Position numbers and translations under genes: made by a program | The notes under the pieces: generated by a model | Databases searched by the model: none | What the model was told of the DNA's origin: nothing | What the model saw: only the letters and a program-made list of their open reading frames with translations | NCBI GenBank assembly: GCA_900469965.1 | Contig: UBZP01000013.1 | Location: 62,001 to 126,000 of the forward strand | Direction of reading: 5' to 3' | Length of the DNA stretch: 64,000 nucleotides | Source: Hyphomicrobiales bacterium | GTDB taxonomy: Bacteria; Pseudomonadota; Alphaproteobacteria; Rhizobiales; Rhizobiaceae | Shown: in pieces, positions 44,800 to 54,304 of the stretch | Layout of the letters: each line of letters starts with the position of its first letter | Position numbering within the stretch: the stretch's first letter is position 1

Positions 44800-45135
44800 A
44801 TGCATCATACTCAGTCACCTGAGATGAAGGCTTGCATCGACAACTGTTTGGCCTGCTATCGGGAATGTCTATCGACAGCCATGCATCACTGCCTGGAGAT
44901 GGGCGGTGAACATACAAAACCGCGCCATTTCCAGCTTATGATGGCATGCGCGGAAATCTGCCGGACCTCAGCACATTTCATGCTCCTGGGGTCTGAGCAT
45001 CACAGGCATGTATGCCGGGAATGTGCAGAAATCTGTTTTCAATGTGCGGATGACTGTGAGCGTGTCGGCGACATGCAGAGTTGCGTAGACGCGTGTCGGC
45101 GCTGCGCGAAAAGTTGCGAAGAAATGTCGGCCTAG
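44800..45135 (+). CDS. four-helix-bundle Cys-rich copper-storage-like protein (Csp type)
   Basis: The 111-residue product has 12 Cys in CxxxC-like helical spacing (KACIDNCLACYRECLSTAMH, CAEICRTSAHFM, CRECAEICFQCADDCERVGD, CVDACRRCAKSCEE). This is the Csp/DUF326 pattern that stores Cu(I) in a four-helix bundle. No signal peptide, so it is probably cytosolic, like Csp3. GGGAGAAGAG precedes the ATG. A strong hairpin follows. Confidence 0.8.
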   Translation: MHHTQSPEMKACIDNCLACYRECLSTAMHHCLEMGGEHTKPRHFQLMMACAEICRTSAHFMLLGSEHHRHVCRECAEICFQCADDCERVGDMQSCVDACRRCAKSCEEMSA

Positions 45136-45149
45136 CGAGACCTAATCCA

Positions 45150-45175
45150 ACACGCGCCGCCTAAGCGGCGCGTGT
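45150..45175. terminator. bidirectional terminator
   Basis: ACACGCGCCGC and GCGGCGCGTGT pair perfectly around CTAA, between two convergent genes. The same arms recur at 51263-51289. Confidence 0.7.
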
Positions 45176-45204
45176 CTGGTTGCCATCACTCAATGGCGCA
45201 GATG

Positions 45205-45576
45205 TCATTGGCCTTGCATGAAAGTCTGCATCTCTTCGAGTGTGACCTTGCCGTCGTCGTTCGCGTCTACGCTGTCGAATATTCGTTTGTGGACCGCCGT
45301 GACTTCTTCAAAAGACAATCCGCCGTCGCCATCGGTGTCCGCTACAGCGAACATGATTTTCATCATGTGACCGCGCATCGGAGCCATGGGCATGCCGCCC
45401 ATCATTCCCTGCATTCTACCGCCCATTGCCATCCCAGGCATCTGGTTATGCTCTGTCTGGGTTCCTTGGGCTTGAGTGGTGTCAGTGCCTGACTGGGCCA
45501 ATGCCGAGGTTACGGGGCCTGTTGAAAGAAGTAAGGCGGCGACTACTGTCATGCGTGTCAGTTTTCCCGGGACCAT
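45205..45576 (-). CDS. EF-hand calcium-binding secreted protein
   Basis: The 123-residue product has a leader, a Met/Gly-rich spacer (GMAMGGRMQGMMGGMPMAPM) and two EF-hands (DTDGDGGLSFEE, DANDDGKVTLEE). The Met-rich part suggests copper contact; the EF-hands bind Ca2+. AAGGAGAA precedes the ATG. Similar EF-hand proteins occur in rhizobial copper clusters. Confidence 0.75.
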   Translation of the reverse strand: MVPGKLTRMTVVAALLLSTGPVTSALAQSGTDTTQAQGTQTEHNQMPGMAMGGRMQGMMGGMPMAPMRGHMMKIMFAVADTDGDGGLSFEEVTAVHKRIFDSVDANDDGKVTLEEMQTFMQGQ

Positions 45577-45661
45577 TTGCGTTCTCCTTTTGCTCCCAAA
45601 GACTGCTCGACAGGATACAGTTCAATAATACACCCCCCTGTGAGGGCTGGTTTGTGCTTGA

Positions 45662-46162
45662 TCAAAGACCCGCGGTGTCTTGGAAGCGGATGGCGGCAGC
45701 CGATGCTATTCGACCTACGCACCAACTCGCATACATCGGGCCAAGGAAACCGCCCATCAGACGTCCGGTCAGCGTCACTGGAAGGTTGTAGTCGATAAAC
45801 ACCCTGAGATTGGAAAACTCCTGCATCGGCTCGATGTCAAAGCCCATCCGATATGAACCGATGACCAGGAGGTGGGGCTCGCTCGTTGTTTCCCAGACTT
45901 TGCGAGTCGGTGGTCGCCGCTCGACGATTGCTTCTTCTACGTAAAGCCTCATGCCGAGGATTGCGCCGGTCATACGTACGCGCCCGCCAATTTCCCGGCC
46001 CTCGGTCTGATCGAATTCGTACGACATTCGACCGCCGAGCATCATCATCGACGGTTGTGACATATGTCCGGCAAGACGACGATGATCATCCAAATACGAA
46101 AAGAGTGTCTCGGCCGACGCCTGGATGCGAATCCTGGAGTTGGCCGAGTACTGGTGGTTCAT
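45662..46162 (-). CDS. SRPBCC-family (START-like) protein
   Basis: The 166-residue product fits the SRPBCC fold (IRIQASAETLFSYLDDHRRL; GRVRMTGAILGMRLYVEEAI). It starts inside the stop of the upstream DUF2933 gene (ATGA) and is last of a minus-strand copper operon. SRPBCC proteins bind hydrophobic ligands; no ligand or metal site is clear. Confidence 0.65.
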   Translation of the reverse strand: MNHQYSANSRIRIQASAETLFSYLDDHRRLAGHMSQPSMMMLGGRMSYEFDQTEGREIGGRVRMTGAILGMRLYVEEAIVERRPPTRKVWETTSEPHLLVIGSYRMGFDIEPMQEFSNLRVFIDYNLPVTLTGRLMGGFLGPMYASWCVGRIASAAAIRFQDTAGL

Positions 46163-46365
46163 TTTTCTTCGTCCGACGCACTTCGATGGTGGCCGTGGCC
46201 GCCATGCCCGCCATGTCCGTGAAAGAGGTGCATGATGGGACACGCCAGCAGCACCAGATAGGGCAAGAATCCGAGGGCGTGGCCCCAATGCTCCCGCAGG
46301 ATAAAGAACAGGACGATGACGACCAAAGATGCGCCCATAAGCGTCCAGGTTCGTGACGATGTCAT
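46159..46365 (-). CDS. DUF2933 small membrane protein
   Basis: The 68-residue product has two hydrophobic segments and a C-terminal His cluster ([20 protein letters not shown]), typical of DUF2933 proteins next to copper ATPases. It overlaps both neighbours at ATGA. It may deliver or buffer metal at the membrane. Confidence 0.75.
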   Translation of the reverse strand: MTSSRTWTLMGASLVVIVLFFILREHWGHALGFLPYLVLLACPIMHLFHGHGGHGGHGHHRSASDEEK

Positions 46366-48599
46366 AGTTTGACGCTCCTCAACCTAAGGGAATTGCCGAT
46401 GACGCTGACCGAAGACAGCGCCATTGCCGCAGCCGCGATGATCGGGGAAAGCAATATGCCGAAGGCCGGGTAGAGAACGCCTGCGGCAACCGGGACTCCC
46501 AAGGCGTTGTAGATGAAGGCAAAGAAAAGGTTCTGGCGAATGTTTGCCATGGTGACGTGGCTAAGCTGCCTAGCTCGCACGATGCCCTGAAGATCACCTT
46601 TCAGGAGCGTAACCCCGGCGCTTTCAATCGCCACGTCTGTTCCGGTCCCCATGGCGATGCCGACGTCGGCGGCCGCCAGCGCTGGCGCGTCGTTGACACC
46701 GTCGCCAGCCATTCCGACGATCCGTCCCTCACTTCGCAGGCGCGAGACGATTTTGCTCTTGTCCTCGGGAAGAACCTCTGCTTCGACTTCAGCAATTCCC
46801 AGTCGCCGGGCAACCGCTTGGGCCGTCGTCTTGTTGTCGCCGGTGAGCATGACGACGCGTATTCCCGCGTCCACAAGCGCTTTGACGGCGTCCGGGGTGG
46901 TGGCTTTGATCGGGTCGGCGATCGCAAACAGCCCAGCCACTCGTCCGTCCATGGCCATAAAAATAACCGTAGCGCCATCGTTGCGCAGTTCCTCCGCCTT
47001 GGCCGTCATGGACGAGACGTCGATCCGCTCATCTTCCATGATCCGATGGCTTCCGAGGATCAGTGTATGGCCGTCAACCTTGCCTGTGACGCCTTTGCCC
47101 ACCGGGCTGTCGAAGTCCTGAGCGTTGCCGATCGGGACGCCGCCTTCACGAGCGGCGTTGACGATGGCGAGGGCCAACGGGTGCTCGCTGGAGTTCTCCA
47201 GGGTTGCGGCCAGACGAAGCAACTCCGTCTCTGACAGTTCGTGGCCAGGGATGATCGCCGTAACCTTGGGCCGCCCCTCGGTAAGGGTCCCCGTTTTGTC
47301 GACCACGAGCGTGTTCACTTTTTCAAAGCGCTCAAGCGCTTCGGCATTCTTGATCAGCACCCCGAGGCGTGCGCCGCGTCCAACGCCGACCATGATCGAC
47401 ATCGGCGTCGCGAGGCCGAGCGCGCAGGGGCATGCAATGATGAGGACGGCAACGGCCGCCACTAGCCCATGGGCGAACCTCGGTTCGGGTCCGAACAACA
47501 TCCAGGCGACGAAGGAGATGACCGCGATCACGATTACGAGCGGAACGAACCATCCCGAGACCTCATCGGCGAGGCGTTGGATAGGTGCGCGAGAGCGTTG
47601 GGCGTCCGCGACCATCTGCACGATCTGGGAGAGCACGGTGTCACGGCCGACCTTGCCGGCTTCCATGACGAAGGCACCAGTCTGGTTCATGGTGCCACCG
47701 ATCAGCTTCGCGCCTATCTCCTTGGTAACGGGCATCGATTCTCCGGTGATCATCGACTCGTCCACCGAACTGCGTCCTTCGAGAAGGGTGCCGTCCACGG
47801 GAACCTTTTCTCCCGGACGAACACGCAGTCGGTCTCCGACCGCCACGAGATCAAGACCGACGTCTTCTTCCGAGCCGTCCGCATTCACCCTCCGAGCGAT
47901 CTTTGGAGCCAGATCGAGCAGGGCGCGGATCGCACCGCCCGTCTGTTCGCGTGCCCGCAGTTCCAGCACTTGTCCCAATAGAACGAGAACCGTGATGACG
48001 GCGGCGGCCTCGAAGTAGACGGCAACGGAGCCTTCGCCTGAACGGAATGTGGCGGGAAAGATGCTCGGAAATACCGTGGCGACGACGCTGTAAATCCAGG
48101 CGACCCCAGTGCCCATCGCAATCAATGTGAACATGTTGAGGTGTCGCGTCACTATTGACTGCCAGCCCCGCTGGAAGAACGGCCAGCCCGCCCAGAGAAC
48201 GACTGGGGTCGCCAGGACCATCTGCAGCCAGTTCGATGTCTGCGCCCCCAGCAGCATGTGAAGGTTTGTCAGATGGCCACCCATTTCCAGGGCGAGAACC
48301 GGTAACGCGAGCACAAGACCAACCCAAAAGCGGCGCTGCATGTCCCGGTACTCTTCGCTGGGTCCGGTCTCGGCGGTGGCGATCACCGGCTCCAGAGTCA
48401 TGCCGCAGATGGGGCAGTTGCCCGGGCCGATTTGTCTGATCTGCGGGTGCATTGGGCAGGTGTAGACCGTACCTTCGGGCACGGCCGGCGCTGGTTGCGT
48501 GCTGGGCTGCCCGGAGCCCAGATGTTGTCCGTGGTGATGGTGGCCGTGATGTCCATCTCCGGACCGTTCTTGCCCATGCTTGTGAAGTTCGTGTTCCAT
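46362..48599 (-). CDS. P1B-type copper-exporting ATPase
   Basis: The 745-residue protein has an N-terminal His-rich tail and a YHS-like heavy-metal-binding motif ([20 protein letters not shown]). Eight membrane helices follow, with CPC in [12 protein letters not shown], phosphorylation Asp in [11 protein letters not shown] in [10 protein letters not shown] and [10 protein letters not shown]. This is the CopA/CopB group that pumps Cu(I) out of the cytosol. The first two ATGs (48629, 48605) lie in or too near the ribosome-binding site; 48599 has GGAG at a good distance. The gene overlaps DUF2933 at ATGA. Confidence 0.9.
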   Translation of the reverse strand: MEHELHKHGQERSGDGHHGHHHHGQHLGSGQPSTQPAPAVPEGTVYTCPMHPQIRQIGPGNCPICGMTLEPVIATAETGPSEEYRDMQRRFWVGLVLALPVLALEMGGHLTNLHMLLGAQTSNWLQMVLATPVVLWAGWPFFQRGWQSIVTRHLNMFTLIAMGTGVAWIYSVVATVFPSIFPATFRSGEGSVAVYFEAAAVITVLVLLGQVLELRAREQTGGAIRALLDLAPKIARRVNADGSEEDVGLDLVAVGDRLRVRPGEKVPVDGTLLEGRSSVDESMITGESMPVTKEIGAKLIGGTMNQTGAFVMEAGKVGRDTVLSQIVQMVADAQRSRAPIQRLADEVSGWFVPLVIVIAVISFVAWMLFGPEPRFAHGLVAAVAVLIIACPCALGLATPMSIMVGVGRGARLGVLIKNAEALERFEKVNTLVVDKTGTLTEGRPKVTAIIPGHELSETELLRLAATLENSSEHPLALAIVNAAREGGVPIGNAQDFDSPVGKGVTGKVDGHTLILGSHRIMEDERIDVSSMTAKAEELRNDGATVIFMAMDGRVAGLFAIADPIKATTPDAVKALVDAGIRVVMLTGDNKTTAQAVARRLGIAEVEAEVLPEDKSKIVSRLRSEGRIVGMAGDGVNDAPALAAADVGIAMGTGTDVAIESAGVTLLKGDLQGIVRARQLSHVTMANIRQNLFFAFIYNALGVPVAAGVLYPAFGILLSPIIAAAAMALSSVSVIGNSLRLRSVKL

Positions 48600-48612
48600 A
48601 CTCATCTCCGGC

Positions 48613-50085
48613 CTAGATTGCGTTTTCATAGGTTACGAACGACATCATGCCCGTCGCCATGTGGTAGAGGTGATGGCAATGGAATGGCCAGCGACCTGGA
48701 TTGGTTGTATCGAACTGAACAGCAACTTCGGTCATTGGCGGCACGAGCACCGTGTCACGGACCGCCCCGTTGATCCGTTTGCCATTTACCGCCACGACCT
48801 GGAAATGATGTCCATGCAGATGCATCGGATGGGCCATCATGGACATGTTCCGCATCGCCAGTTCGACGCGGTCTCCGGTCGCCACCTTCATCGGCCCGTC
48901 CGCGCTCCCGATTTCCCAGATGTAGGAGGCCATGTCTCCTGTGAGTGTCAGTGCATATGTCCTGTTCGGTGCGCGCTGGGCGAGTGATTGGGTCGCCAAC
49001 AGCATTTCTTCGACAGCGAGGTCGAGCACGGGGCCGCTGTCGGTCCCGCTCGCATCGAGCTTCGAAATGTCTGCGCCTTGGGTGGCCAATATGATGCCCG
49101 TTCGTTCCTTCGCTCCCTCACGTAACGCCAGAATGGGGAATGCTCCGGAACCAGGCGGAAGTTGCAACCGGATGTCGAGCCTTTGCCCCATCGAAATCGG
49201 AAAGCGAGCGCCCGATACAGGGACTACGTCATTTCCATCGACCGCAATCAGGTCGCCAGGAAGGGTGCCTGTGTCGATCGTGAAGGCAGTTGCCGTCGCA
49301 CCATTGATGATCCGCAGGCGGACGCGTCCTCCCTTTTCAACGGCGACGACCTCGGGATCATCCAAGGTGCGGTCGTTGGCGAGGTAGGCGTCGTACTCGA
49401 TGTCGTTCAGGTCCATGGAGGGCATGCCTTGCATCGCCATGCCCGACATGTGCTGTTGATGCATTCCCTCCATGCCCTGCATCCTGGTCCTCATATGGCC
49501 GGCGGCTCCGCCATGCCCCATGGCATCGGTAGAGCCGGGAGCCTTCAATCCACTCAGCAATTCCTCCGGTGTCTTGAAGGAAAAGTCATGGAGCAAAATG
49601 ACGACTTCCTGTTCGTCACGCGCTAGGTCGGCTGCGGTACGCACGATCAGCGGGGCCGCCAGGAGCGTCTGCTCCTGAAGCGTATGCGCGTGCATCCAGT
49701 GCGTCCCCCCTTGACCAACGGGAAAGAGGTAGTGCCGGGTTTCGCCTGCGGTCAGCAGCTTGGCTGGATTGTCGGGTACCCCATCCATGCCCCATGGGGG
49801 CGTCAATCCATGCCAATGGATCAGCGTATCTTCATTCGTTTGGTTCAACAGGTTGACGTCGAAATCGCCTCCAGAGTTGAGGACCAATCCCGGCTTTCCA
49901 TCCGCCGTACCAAGTCCAAACACGGTTGCGGCTTTCCCGTTCACCTCGAGGACGCGTTTGGAGATGGATACATCGGTTGCTCCGTTGGTGGCTGCCTGGG
50001 CGTTGTTCAGCCAAGGGAATTTTGCAATAGGCGCGAAGGTCGCTGTGCCAACGGCCAGCGTCTTTAAGAATTCTCGGCGTTGCAT
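48613..50085 (-). CDS. multicopper oxidase with Met-rich insert
   Basis: The 490-residue protein has a Tat-like start ([20 protein letters not shown]) and copper motifs [33 protein letters not shown] and [13 protein letters not shown] Met/His-rich insert near residues 195-225 ([20 protein letters not shown]) resembles the Cu(I)-binding region of CueO. It oxidises Cu(I) in the periplasm. It ends inside the first codons of the ATPase frame. Confidence 0.9.
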   Translation of the reverse strand: MQRREFLKTLAVGTATFAPIAKFPWLNNAQAATNGATDVSISKRVLEVNGKAATVFGLGTADGKPGLVLNSGGDFDVNLLNQTNEDTLIHWHGLTPPWGMDGVPDNPAKLLTAGETRHYLFPVGQGGTHWMHAHTLQEQTLLAAPLIVRTAADLARDEQEVVILLHDFSFKTPEELLSGLKAPGSTDAMGHGGAAGHMRTRMQGMEGMHQQHMSGMAMQGMPSMDLNDIEYDAYLANDRTLDDPEVVAVEKGGRVRLRIINGATATAFTIDTGTLPGDLIAVDGNDVVPVSGARFPISMGQRLDIRLQLPPGSGAFPILALREGAKERTGIILATQGADISKLDASGTDSGPVLDLAVEEMLLATQSLAQRAPNRTYALTLTGDMASYIWEIGSADGPMKVATGDRVELAMRNMSMMAHPMHLHGHHFQVVAVNGKRINGAVRDTVLVPPMTEVAVQFDTTNPGRWPFHCHHLYHMATGMMSFVTYENAI

Positions 50086-50157
50086 AGTGATGTCTTTCGA
50101 TCCGGTCGAAAATCGACCTGCTGATGTTTCGGCCCGAGACTGGTCGGGCTGGGTTCG

Positions 50158-50526
50158 TCAAAGCAGGATCGATCGAGGTGGCTCGAAAACGGCAGGGGAG
50201 TCTTGGCCCGATAGGCTGACAAGCCGGTCGGTGAAGTATGCCGGCGTGGGTTCGTACCCCAAAGCGACGGAGGCGGGAGAAGGGATGCTCCCGATACACA
50301 CAGCACACGTTTTGGCGCAACAAAGCTTGTCCTTCAGCGCGCTGTTCTGATGATGATCTCCATCGGCGGGTGCGAATTGCGGAGGTGCGTGAACGGTTCC
50401 GACCGCCACTCCCTCCGTGTGGCAATCGGCTGCCATGGCCTGAATGGGCGCGTTAAGCAGCAGGCCCGCAACGACAGCAGCCATGATGAACTTCAACAAT
50501 GTCGCGAACCTGTTGTGAACTGCCAT
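50158..50526 (-). CDS. secreted CC-motif protein of the copper cluster
   Basis: The 122-residue product has a leader (AAVVAGLLLNAPIQAMAADC), a His-containing spacer and KLCCAKTCAVCIGS. It heads the minus-strand oxidase-ATPase operon. Same layout as the genes at 37435, 44003 and 51682. Function unknown. Confidence 0.55.
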   Translation of the reverse strand: MAVHNRFATLLKFIMAAVVAGLLLNAPIQAMAADCHTEGVAVGTVHAPPQFAPADGDHHQNSALKDKLCCAKTCAVCIGSIPSPASVALGYEPTPAYFTDRLVSLSGQDSPAVFEPPRSILL

Positions 50527-50635
50527 TCTCTCAGCTCATTGTCGCCGTTTACAGAACGATAGTCGCCTTCCTCATGTACGCCTTGATCTTCATCAATATA
50601 AACCGAAGACGCCTATCAGGATACGGAGCAGCAAA

Positions 50636-51181
50636 GTGCGGTCGGGAGTTTTCATTTCAGCCTTTGCCGCGGTCATCCTTTTCGCGTTTCCGTCCACTGG
50701 GCAGTCGATCAATGAAGTGGTGGCGCAGCGTCAGCAAGACATGAAAGCCATGGCTGCGGCCGCGAAAACAATTTCGACCATGTTCAAATCACCGGATACC
50801 TACTCGCCAACGGCCTTCAGGGACGCCGCAGAAGCGATCAAGCGTTACTCAGGTACGAGGCTCGTCGCCGACTTCGCGACGGTAACGGCCGTGAAGGGTT
50901 CCGAGGCAAACGAGTTGATCGCCGCAGAACGGGAACGGTTCGCGCAGCTATCAAACGACCTCGAGAGATACGCCGAGGGAGTGGCCGACGCAGCCTCCGA
51001 CAGCCCGGGCTCCATGCCGGATGAGATGCGAATGCGGGTGGGCGAACAGGTAAGCGGCGGGCCACTCGCAAAACGCCCCCGGAACGAATCCAACCGAGCC
51101 GCAATGTCGGCCGAACACACGTTCCATATGATGCTAGAGACGTGCACATCGTGTCATGCCCGATATCGGCTGAGAGATTGA
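50636..51181 (+). CDS. cytochrome c'-like haem protein
   Basis: The 181-residue product starts at GTG with GGAG upstream. It has a leader (SGVFISAFAAVILFAFPSTG), a four-helix body and a C-terminal haem motif CTSCHARYRLRD (CxxCH), as in cytochromes c'. Such proteins bind NO or other gases in the periplasm. Placed in a copper cluster that also holds a NirK-like protein, a link to nitrogen oxides is possible. Confidence 0.7.
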   Translation: MRSGVFISAFAAVILFAFPSTGQSINEVVAQRQQDMKAMAAAAKTISTMFKSPDTYSPTAFRDAAEAIKRYSGTRLVADFATVTAVKGSEANELIAAERERFAQLSNDLERYAEGVADAASDSPGSMPDEMRMRVGEQVSGGPLAKRPRNESNRAAMSAEHTFHMMLETCTSCHARYRLRD

Positions 51182-51262
51182 CGAGCCAAGGCAGCGGCTG
51201 GCAGCTTGATCAACATCGCTGTTGGTGTAACCTCCGATCACCCAATCTGAAACTCGCTGCCG

Positions 51263-51289
51263 ACACGCGCCGCAGCCTGCGGCGCGTGT
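51263..51289. terminator. bidirectional terminator
   Basis: ACACGCGCCGCAG and CTGCGGCGCGTGT pair perfectly, between the convergent cytochrome and CopZ genes. The outer 11 bases equal the arms of the hairpin at 45150. Confidence 0.7.
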
Positions 51290-51302
51290 ATATGCTACGT
51301 GC

Positions 51303-51524
51303 TCAAGCGACGTGGCTGCAGCACGATTTCTTGAAGGTGGTCCCATAGCCGGCGTCTTCGATTGCGGCGATGAAGGCTTCTGCTCCGATCGTGGATTCAA
51401 TGGATGCCGTCTTTGCCTCGAGATCGACTGCAATCTTGGCCTCGGGATCGACGGACCTTACTGCCTTCTCGACCGCGCCCACACAGTGGCCACAAGTCAT
51501 ATCCGGAACATTAAGATGGATCAT
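51303..51524 (-). CDS. copZ: CopZ-like copper chaperone (HMA domain)
   Basis: The 73-residue product is one heavy-metal-associated domain with DMTCGHC (MxCxxC) at residues 8-14. It carries Cu(I) to P-type ATPases. A second CC near the end (KKSCCSHVA) is unusual. AGGAG precedes the ATG. A CueR-type promoter lies upstream. Confidence 0.85.
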   Translation of the reverse strand: MIHLNVPDMTCGHCVGAVEKAVRSVDPEAKIAVDLEAKTASIESTIGAEAFIAAIEDAGYGTTFKKSCCSHVA

Positions 51525-51555
51525 TGGAGGGTCTCCTGCTGGTTTCATCTCAATG

Positions 51556-51586
51556 AAGATGGGGCTTCCAACGATGGGAAGGTCAA
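51556..51586 (-). promoter_or_regulatory. CueR/HmrR-type promoter of copZ
   Basis: On the minus strand TTGACC, then a 19-base spacer containing CTTCCCATCGTTGGAAG, then CATCTT. The dyad CTTCC-N7-GGAAG and long spacer match copper-responsive MerR-family promoters. It differs from the mer-type operator at 41738. Confidence 0.75.
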
Positions 51587-51681
51587 TAGTGTTGGGCGGA
51601 AATCTTTGTCTACGTGTGGCAGTCGGTCGCAATATTGCTTGGGCGCTTCCAATGTGCACGGCCTTGTGAGAGCCTGAGAAC

Positions 51682-52053
51682 ATGTCTGCTTTCGCCGCGC
51701 TTGGTCGCATCCTGTATCTGCTTGCATTGTTGGGGATTGTCACCAGTCCTCTCAGCGTCGGCACGGCTGCAGGGGCTATGGTCCATTCATCGCACATGAT
51801 GATGGACGACGCTTCCGGGATGGCCAATCACTCACCTTGCTGCCCGGAAGAGCAGACGAAACCGAAGGAAGGCTGCGGTACAGCCTGCACGTTGCCTTTG
51901 GTGGTTTGCTCCGCCTCCGTGCCGGCATGTGTGAACCAGGAGAGCGGTTGGCGTGTTGACCGCTCGGCTTGTGAGCTGTCGCACCAGGTCGCCGACGACA
52001 GCGACCTATCGTCCGCGCTCGTTGAGCCGCCATCACCGCCTCCCAGAGCTTAA
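51682..52053 (+). CDS. secreted CC-motif protein of the copper cluster
   Basis: The 123-residue product has a leader (RILYLLALLGIVTSPLSVGT), a Met/His spacer (SSHMMMDDASGMANHSPCCP) and further Cys (EGCGTACTL, VPACVNQ). It is divergent from copZ. Same layout as the genes at 37435, 44003 and 50158. Function unknown. Confidence 0.55.
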   Translation: MSAFAALGRILYLLALLGIVTSPLSVGTAAGAMVHSSHMMMDDASGMANHSPCCPEEQTKPKEGCGTACTLPLVVCSASVPACVNQESGWRVDRSACELSHQVADDSDLSSALVEPPSPPPRA

Positions 52054-52173
52054 CCCGTCCACGACCAGCGCAGCTGGTATCTTTCACAGGACGGACGCGA
52101 TCATTGTCGATTGGAGGCTTCGGCATGTACCCGGCCTCTCGATGTCGCGATACACACTCAGGGAAATTCAAAG

Positions 52174-52629
52174 ATGAGAAGAAGAGACTTTTTGCTTTGT
52201 GGCGCTGCCATCAGTTCAGTACTCATGATCCAGCCGGCGTTGGCATCAGGTGAAAGTATGGTGGTGTACAAGGACCCGAGCTGCGGTTGTTGTCATGAAT
52301 GGGCAAACGCCATGAAGAACGCAGGCTTTTCGGTTGTTTCCAAAGACGTCGACGATATGGACGCGGTCAAGAAGCGCTTCGCTGCACCAGCGGACATGCA
52401 AGGGTGCCACACCGCGATCCTGGCGGGGTACTTCATCGAAGGCCACGTTCCACTGGAGGCGATTACAAGGCTGCTTGTCGAGCGTCCGGACATCGCCGGG
52501 CTAGCCGTTCCCGGTATGCCATCGGGCTCCCTCGGTATGGGGGACGATCCAGGTGCGTCTTACGACGTGTTCGCAGTGGGCAAGGACGGTGCCCGCAGTG
52601 TGTATCAGGCGGTACGCCCAAGGTCATAA
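52174..52629 (+). CDS. DUF411 metal-binding protein
   Basis: The 151-residue product has a Tat-like leader (MRRRDFLLCGAAISSVLMIQ) and the DUF411 core: VVYKDPSCGCCHEWANAMKN (CGCC), CHTAILAGYFIEGHVPLEAI and GMPSGSLGMGD. DUF411 proteins of copper clusters are periplasmic and bind copper or silver. It is the last copper-related gene before the defence region. Confidence 0.75.
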   Translation: MRRRDFLLCGAAISSVLMIQPALASGESMVVYKDPSCGCCHEWANAMKNAGFSVVSKDVDDMDAVKKRFAAPADMQGCHTAILAGYFIEGHVPLEAITRLLVERPDIAGLAVPGMPSGSLGMGDDPGASYDVFAVGKDGARSVYQAVRPRS

Positions 52630-53280
52630 CCGGCCAAATTCCGACCATTCCCTTCAAGACGCCTCCGGCACCCGTCCGAACTTGCGAAATCGGACGTGTG
52701 TCGGAGGCGCTTCGCCGTTGCAAGGTATAGGAGGGGCGGGAAGATATGCCCACCAGCTGCGGAAATTTTCGTTGATTTGCGAAGGCCGTGTCAAAGTGAT
52801 GACCATCTCCGGGGCTTATGGACAGGCAGGTCTAGGGCGAGTAGGTTGCTACCGCGAGTGGTGGAGTGTGCCGACGATGCCCGATGAGAAGAGTGAAAAT
52901 GGGTCACCGAAACCCGAAGCCTCATTCGGCTCGGCGTTAGGTTCGGACTTTAAGCCGCTCGGCAAGCGCATTTTGATAGAGCCGCGCCAGAATCAACGAA
53001 AGCTGGTTGCGCGAGTTCGAGTCGATCTCCGGAAATCGAAAACCAACAAACCCTAGACCTTGCGAGCGGCACGTCGGCTCACGGTAGCGTCCGCGCCCCC
53101 GGAAGCCGGTTGGTTTTTAATGTCGAAGCCGCCCCCAATGGCGACGCGGTTTCGACACGTATTCGGGCAGATGGGGTGCACTTTGTATTTTCCGACCGCG
53201 GAATGATAACGTTTGGGTTGAAGTCTTCTTTTCACGGGAGGTCGGGCGTACTACAATTTGCATAAGAAATAAGGAATTCG
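52630..53280. other. spacer; one weak 59-codon frame
   Basis: A frame at 52877-53056 encodes a basic peptide (LGKRILIEPRQNQRKLVARV) with a poor ribosome-binding site. Nothing else seen. Confidence 0.35.
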
Positions 53281-53484
53281 ATGTTGATTCGTCAGGCGCA
53301 CGAGTGGAGCAGGGTCGAGGGGGAGCGCCGCATCAGCGAACTTCTCGAGAGTGCTCGGGCGGGCAATCCGCAGACGATCCAGGACGCCGATGGATCGTTC
53401 GAAATCCGGTTCGTGGCACTTTCCAAGAAGGAAGGTGCAGGAGAGTTTCTTGCGCGGGGCGGTCCAGACAAAGAGCAGCGGTAA
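53281..53484 (+). CDS. Phd/YefM-like antitoxin
   Basis: The 67-residue product contains RVEGERRISELLESARAGNP and QTIQDADGSFEIRFVAL, the Phd-type pattern (S-E-L-L-x-x-A-x-x-G-x-P-Q-x-I). Phd antitoxins bind and mask PIN or Doc toxins. AATAAGGAATTCG precedes the ATG. The nearest PIN gene lies on the opposite strand, converging with it, so the usual co-directional operon is absent. Confidence 0.6.
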   Translation: MLIRQAHEWSRVEGERRISELLESARAGNPQTIQDADGSFEIRFVALSKKEGAGEFLARGGPDKEQR

Positions 53485-53546
53485 GAAGTCCAGCTGCCGA
53501 GCCGCGCTGCCTCAAAATGCTGCCGTTGCAACCGGGCCTGGATGCG

Positions 53547-54077
53547 TCAGGCGACCATAGTCGGTGTCGCTTCGCTCGCCAGTGCAGACATGTCGCATCT
53601 GGGTTTCGCCCACAGCCCATTCGCTGGATTGTAGACGCCAGGCAGCGGAAAGAACCGATCGATCATTTCGAAATCTTTCACGTTCAACGTAGCGATCGGC
53701 ATGTCATATACGATCGAAGTGGCAGCTATGAAGAGGTCTTGCCCGGGTTTCTTCTTATCGGAATACTCGTTGACGAACCAAAGATGCGTTAGCGGTCTGC
53801 AGCAAACGAGCTTCGCCAATTGGCGAGCCACGAGAGGGGTCGGCAATGGGTATTCGAAATCCATTTCGAGAAGCTCGTCCATCCACAACCACAACTCCTC
53901 CGCTTTGTTCGGGTTGGATCGGTACTTTTCCGCTATCCCCGTTTCGACTTCCAAAAGGGCTGCAAATGGAATGGCGACCCGATGTTGCCGTCTGAGCCGC
54001 GCGGAAATCGTGGGGTTCGGTCGAACCTTACTAGAATCACTGATTATGTTGGTATCGAGCAGAAAGATATCAGCCAT
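53547..54077 (-). CDS. PIN-domain toxin (VapC/FitB-like)
   Basis: The 176-residue product has the PIN acidic set: LLDTNIISDSSKVRPNP (Asp-5), LLEVETGI (Glu), and QDLFIAATSI with Asp near residue 120. FitB-like PIN proteins cut RNA. The start could be 54104 or 54077; neither has a strong ribosome-binding site. No antitoxin lies upstream of it on its own strand. Confidence 0.65.
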   Translation of the reverse strand: MADIFLLDTNIISDSSKVRPNPTISARLRRQHRVAIPFAALLEVETGIAEKYRSNPNKAEELWLWMDELLEMDFEYPLPTPLVARQLAKLVCCRPLTHLWFVNEYSDKKKPGQDLFIAATSIVYDMPIATLNVKDFEMIDRFFPLPGVYNPANGLWAKPRCDMSALASEATPTMVA

Positions 54078-54304
54078 GTTTGCCAACGTTCGCCGAAGTT
54101 TCATGTACGATCGCCGGTTGTCATTAATTCAGCGTAAATCAAAGTTGTCTCTTTGCTGAAACTCGACGAGGGGTAGTTGACTCCCTCGAATACGTTCTCT
54201 ATATGTTCCGATCATGACCCAAGTCTCCATGTTCCCAATACGAATACGTTGAGCACAGCCGCGCAAAAGCGGAGGTTCCCACTCGGTTTGTATTGAGGTC
54301 ATGT

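Noticed and set aside
44800-45135. A ferredoxin or metallothionein
   Set aside because: Cys spacing is helical (CxxxC repeats with His and Met) and fits the four-helix copper-storage pattern better.
46557-48018. Long plus-strand open frames inside the copper ATPase gene
   Set aside because: Antisense of a clearly conserved gene; GC bias alone keeps them open.
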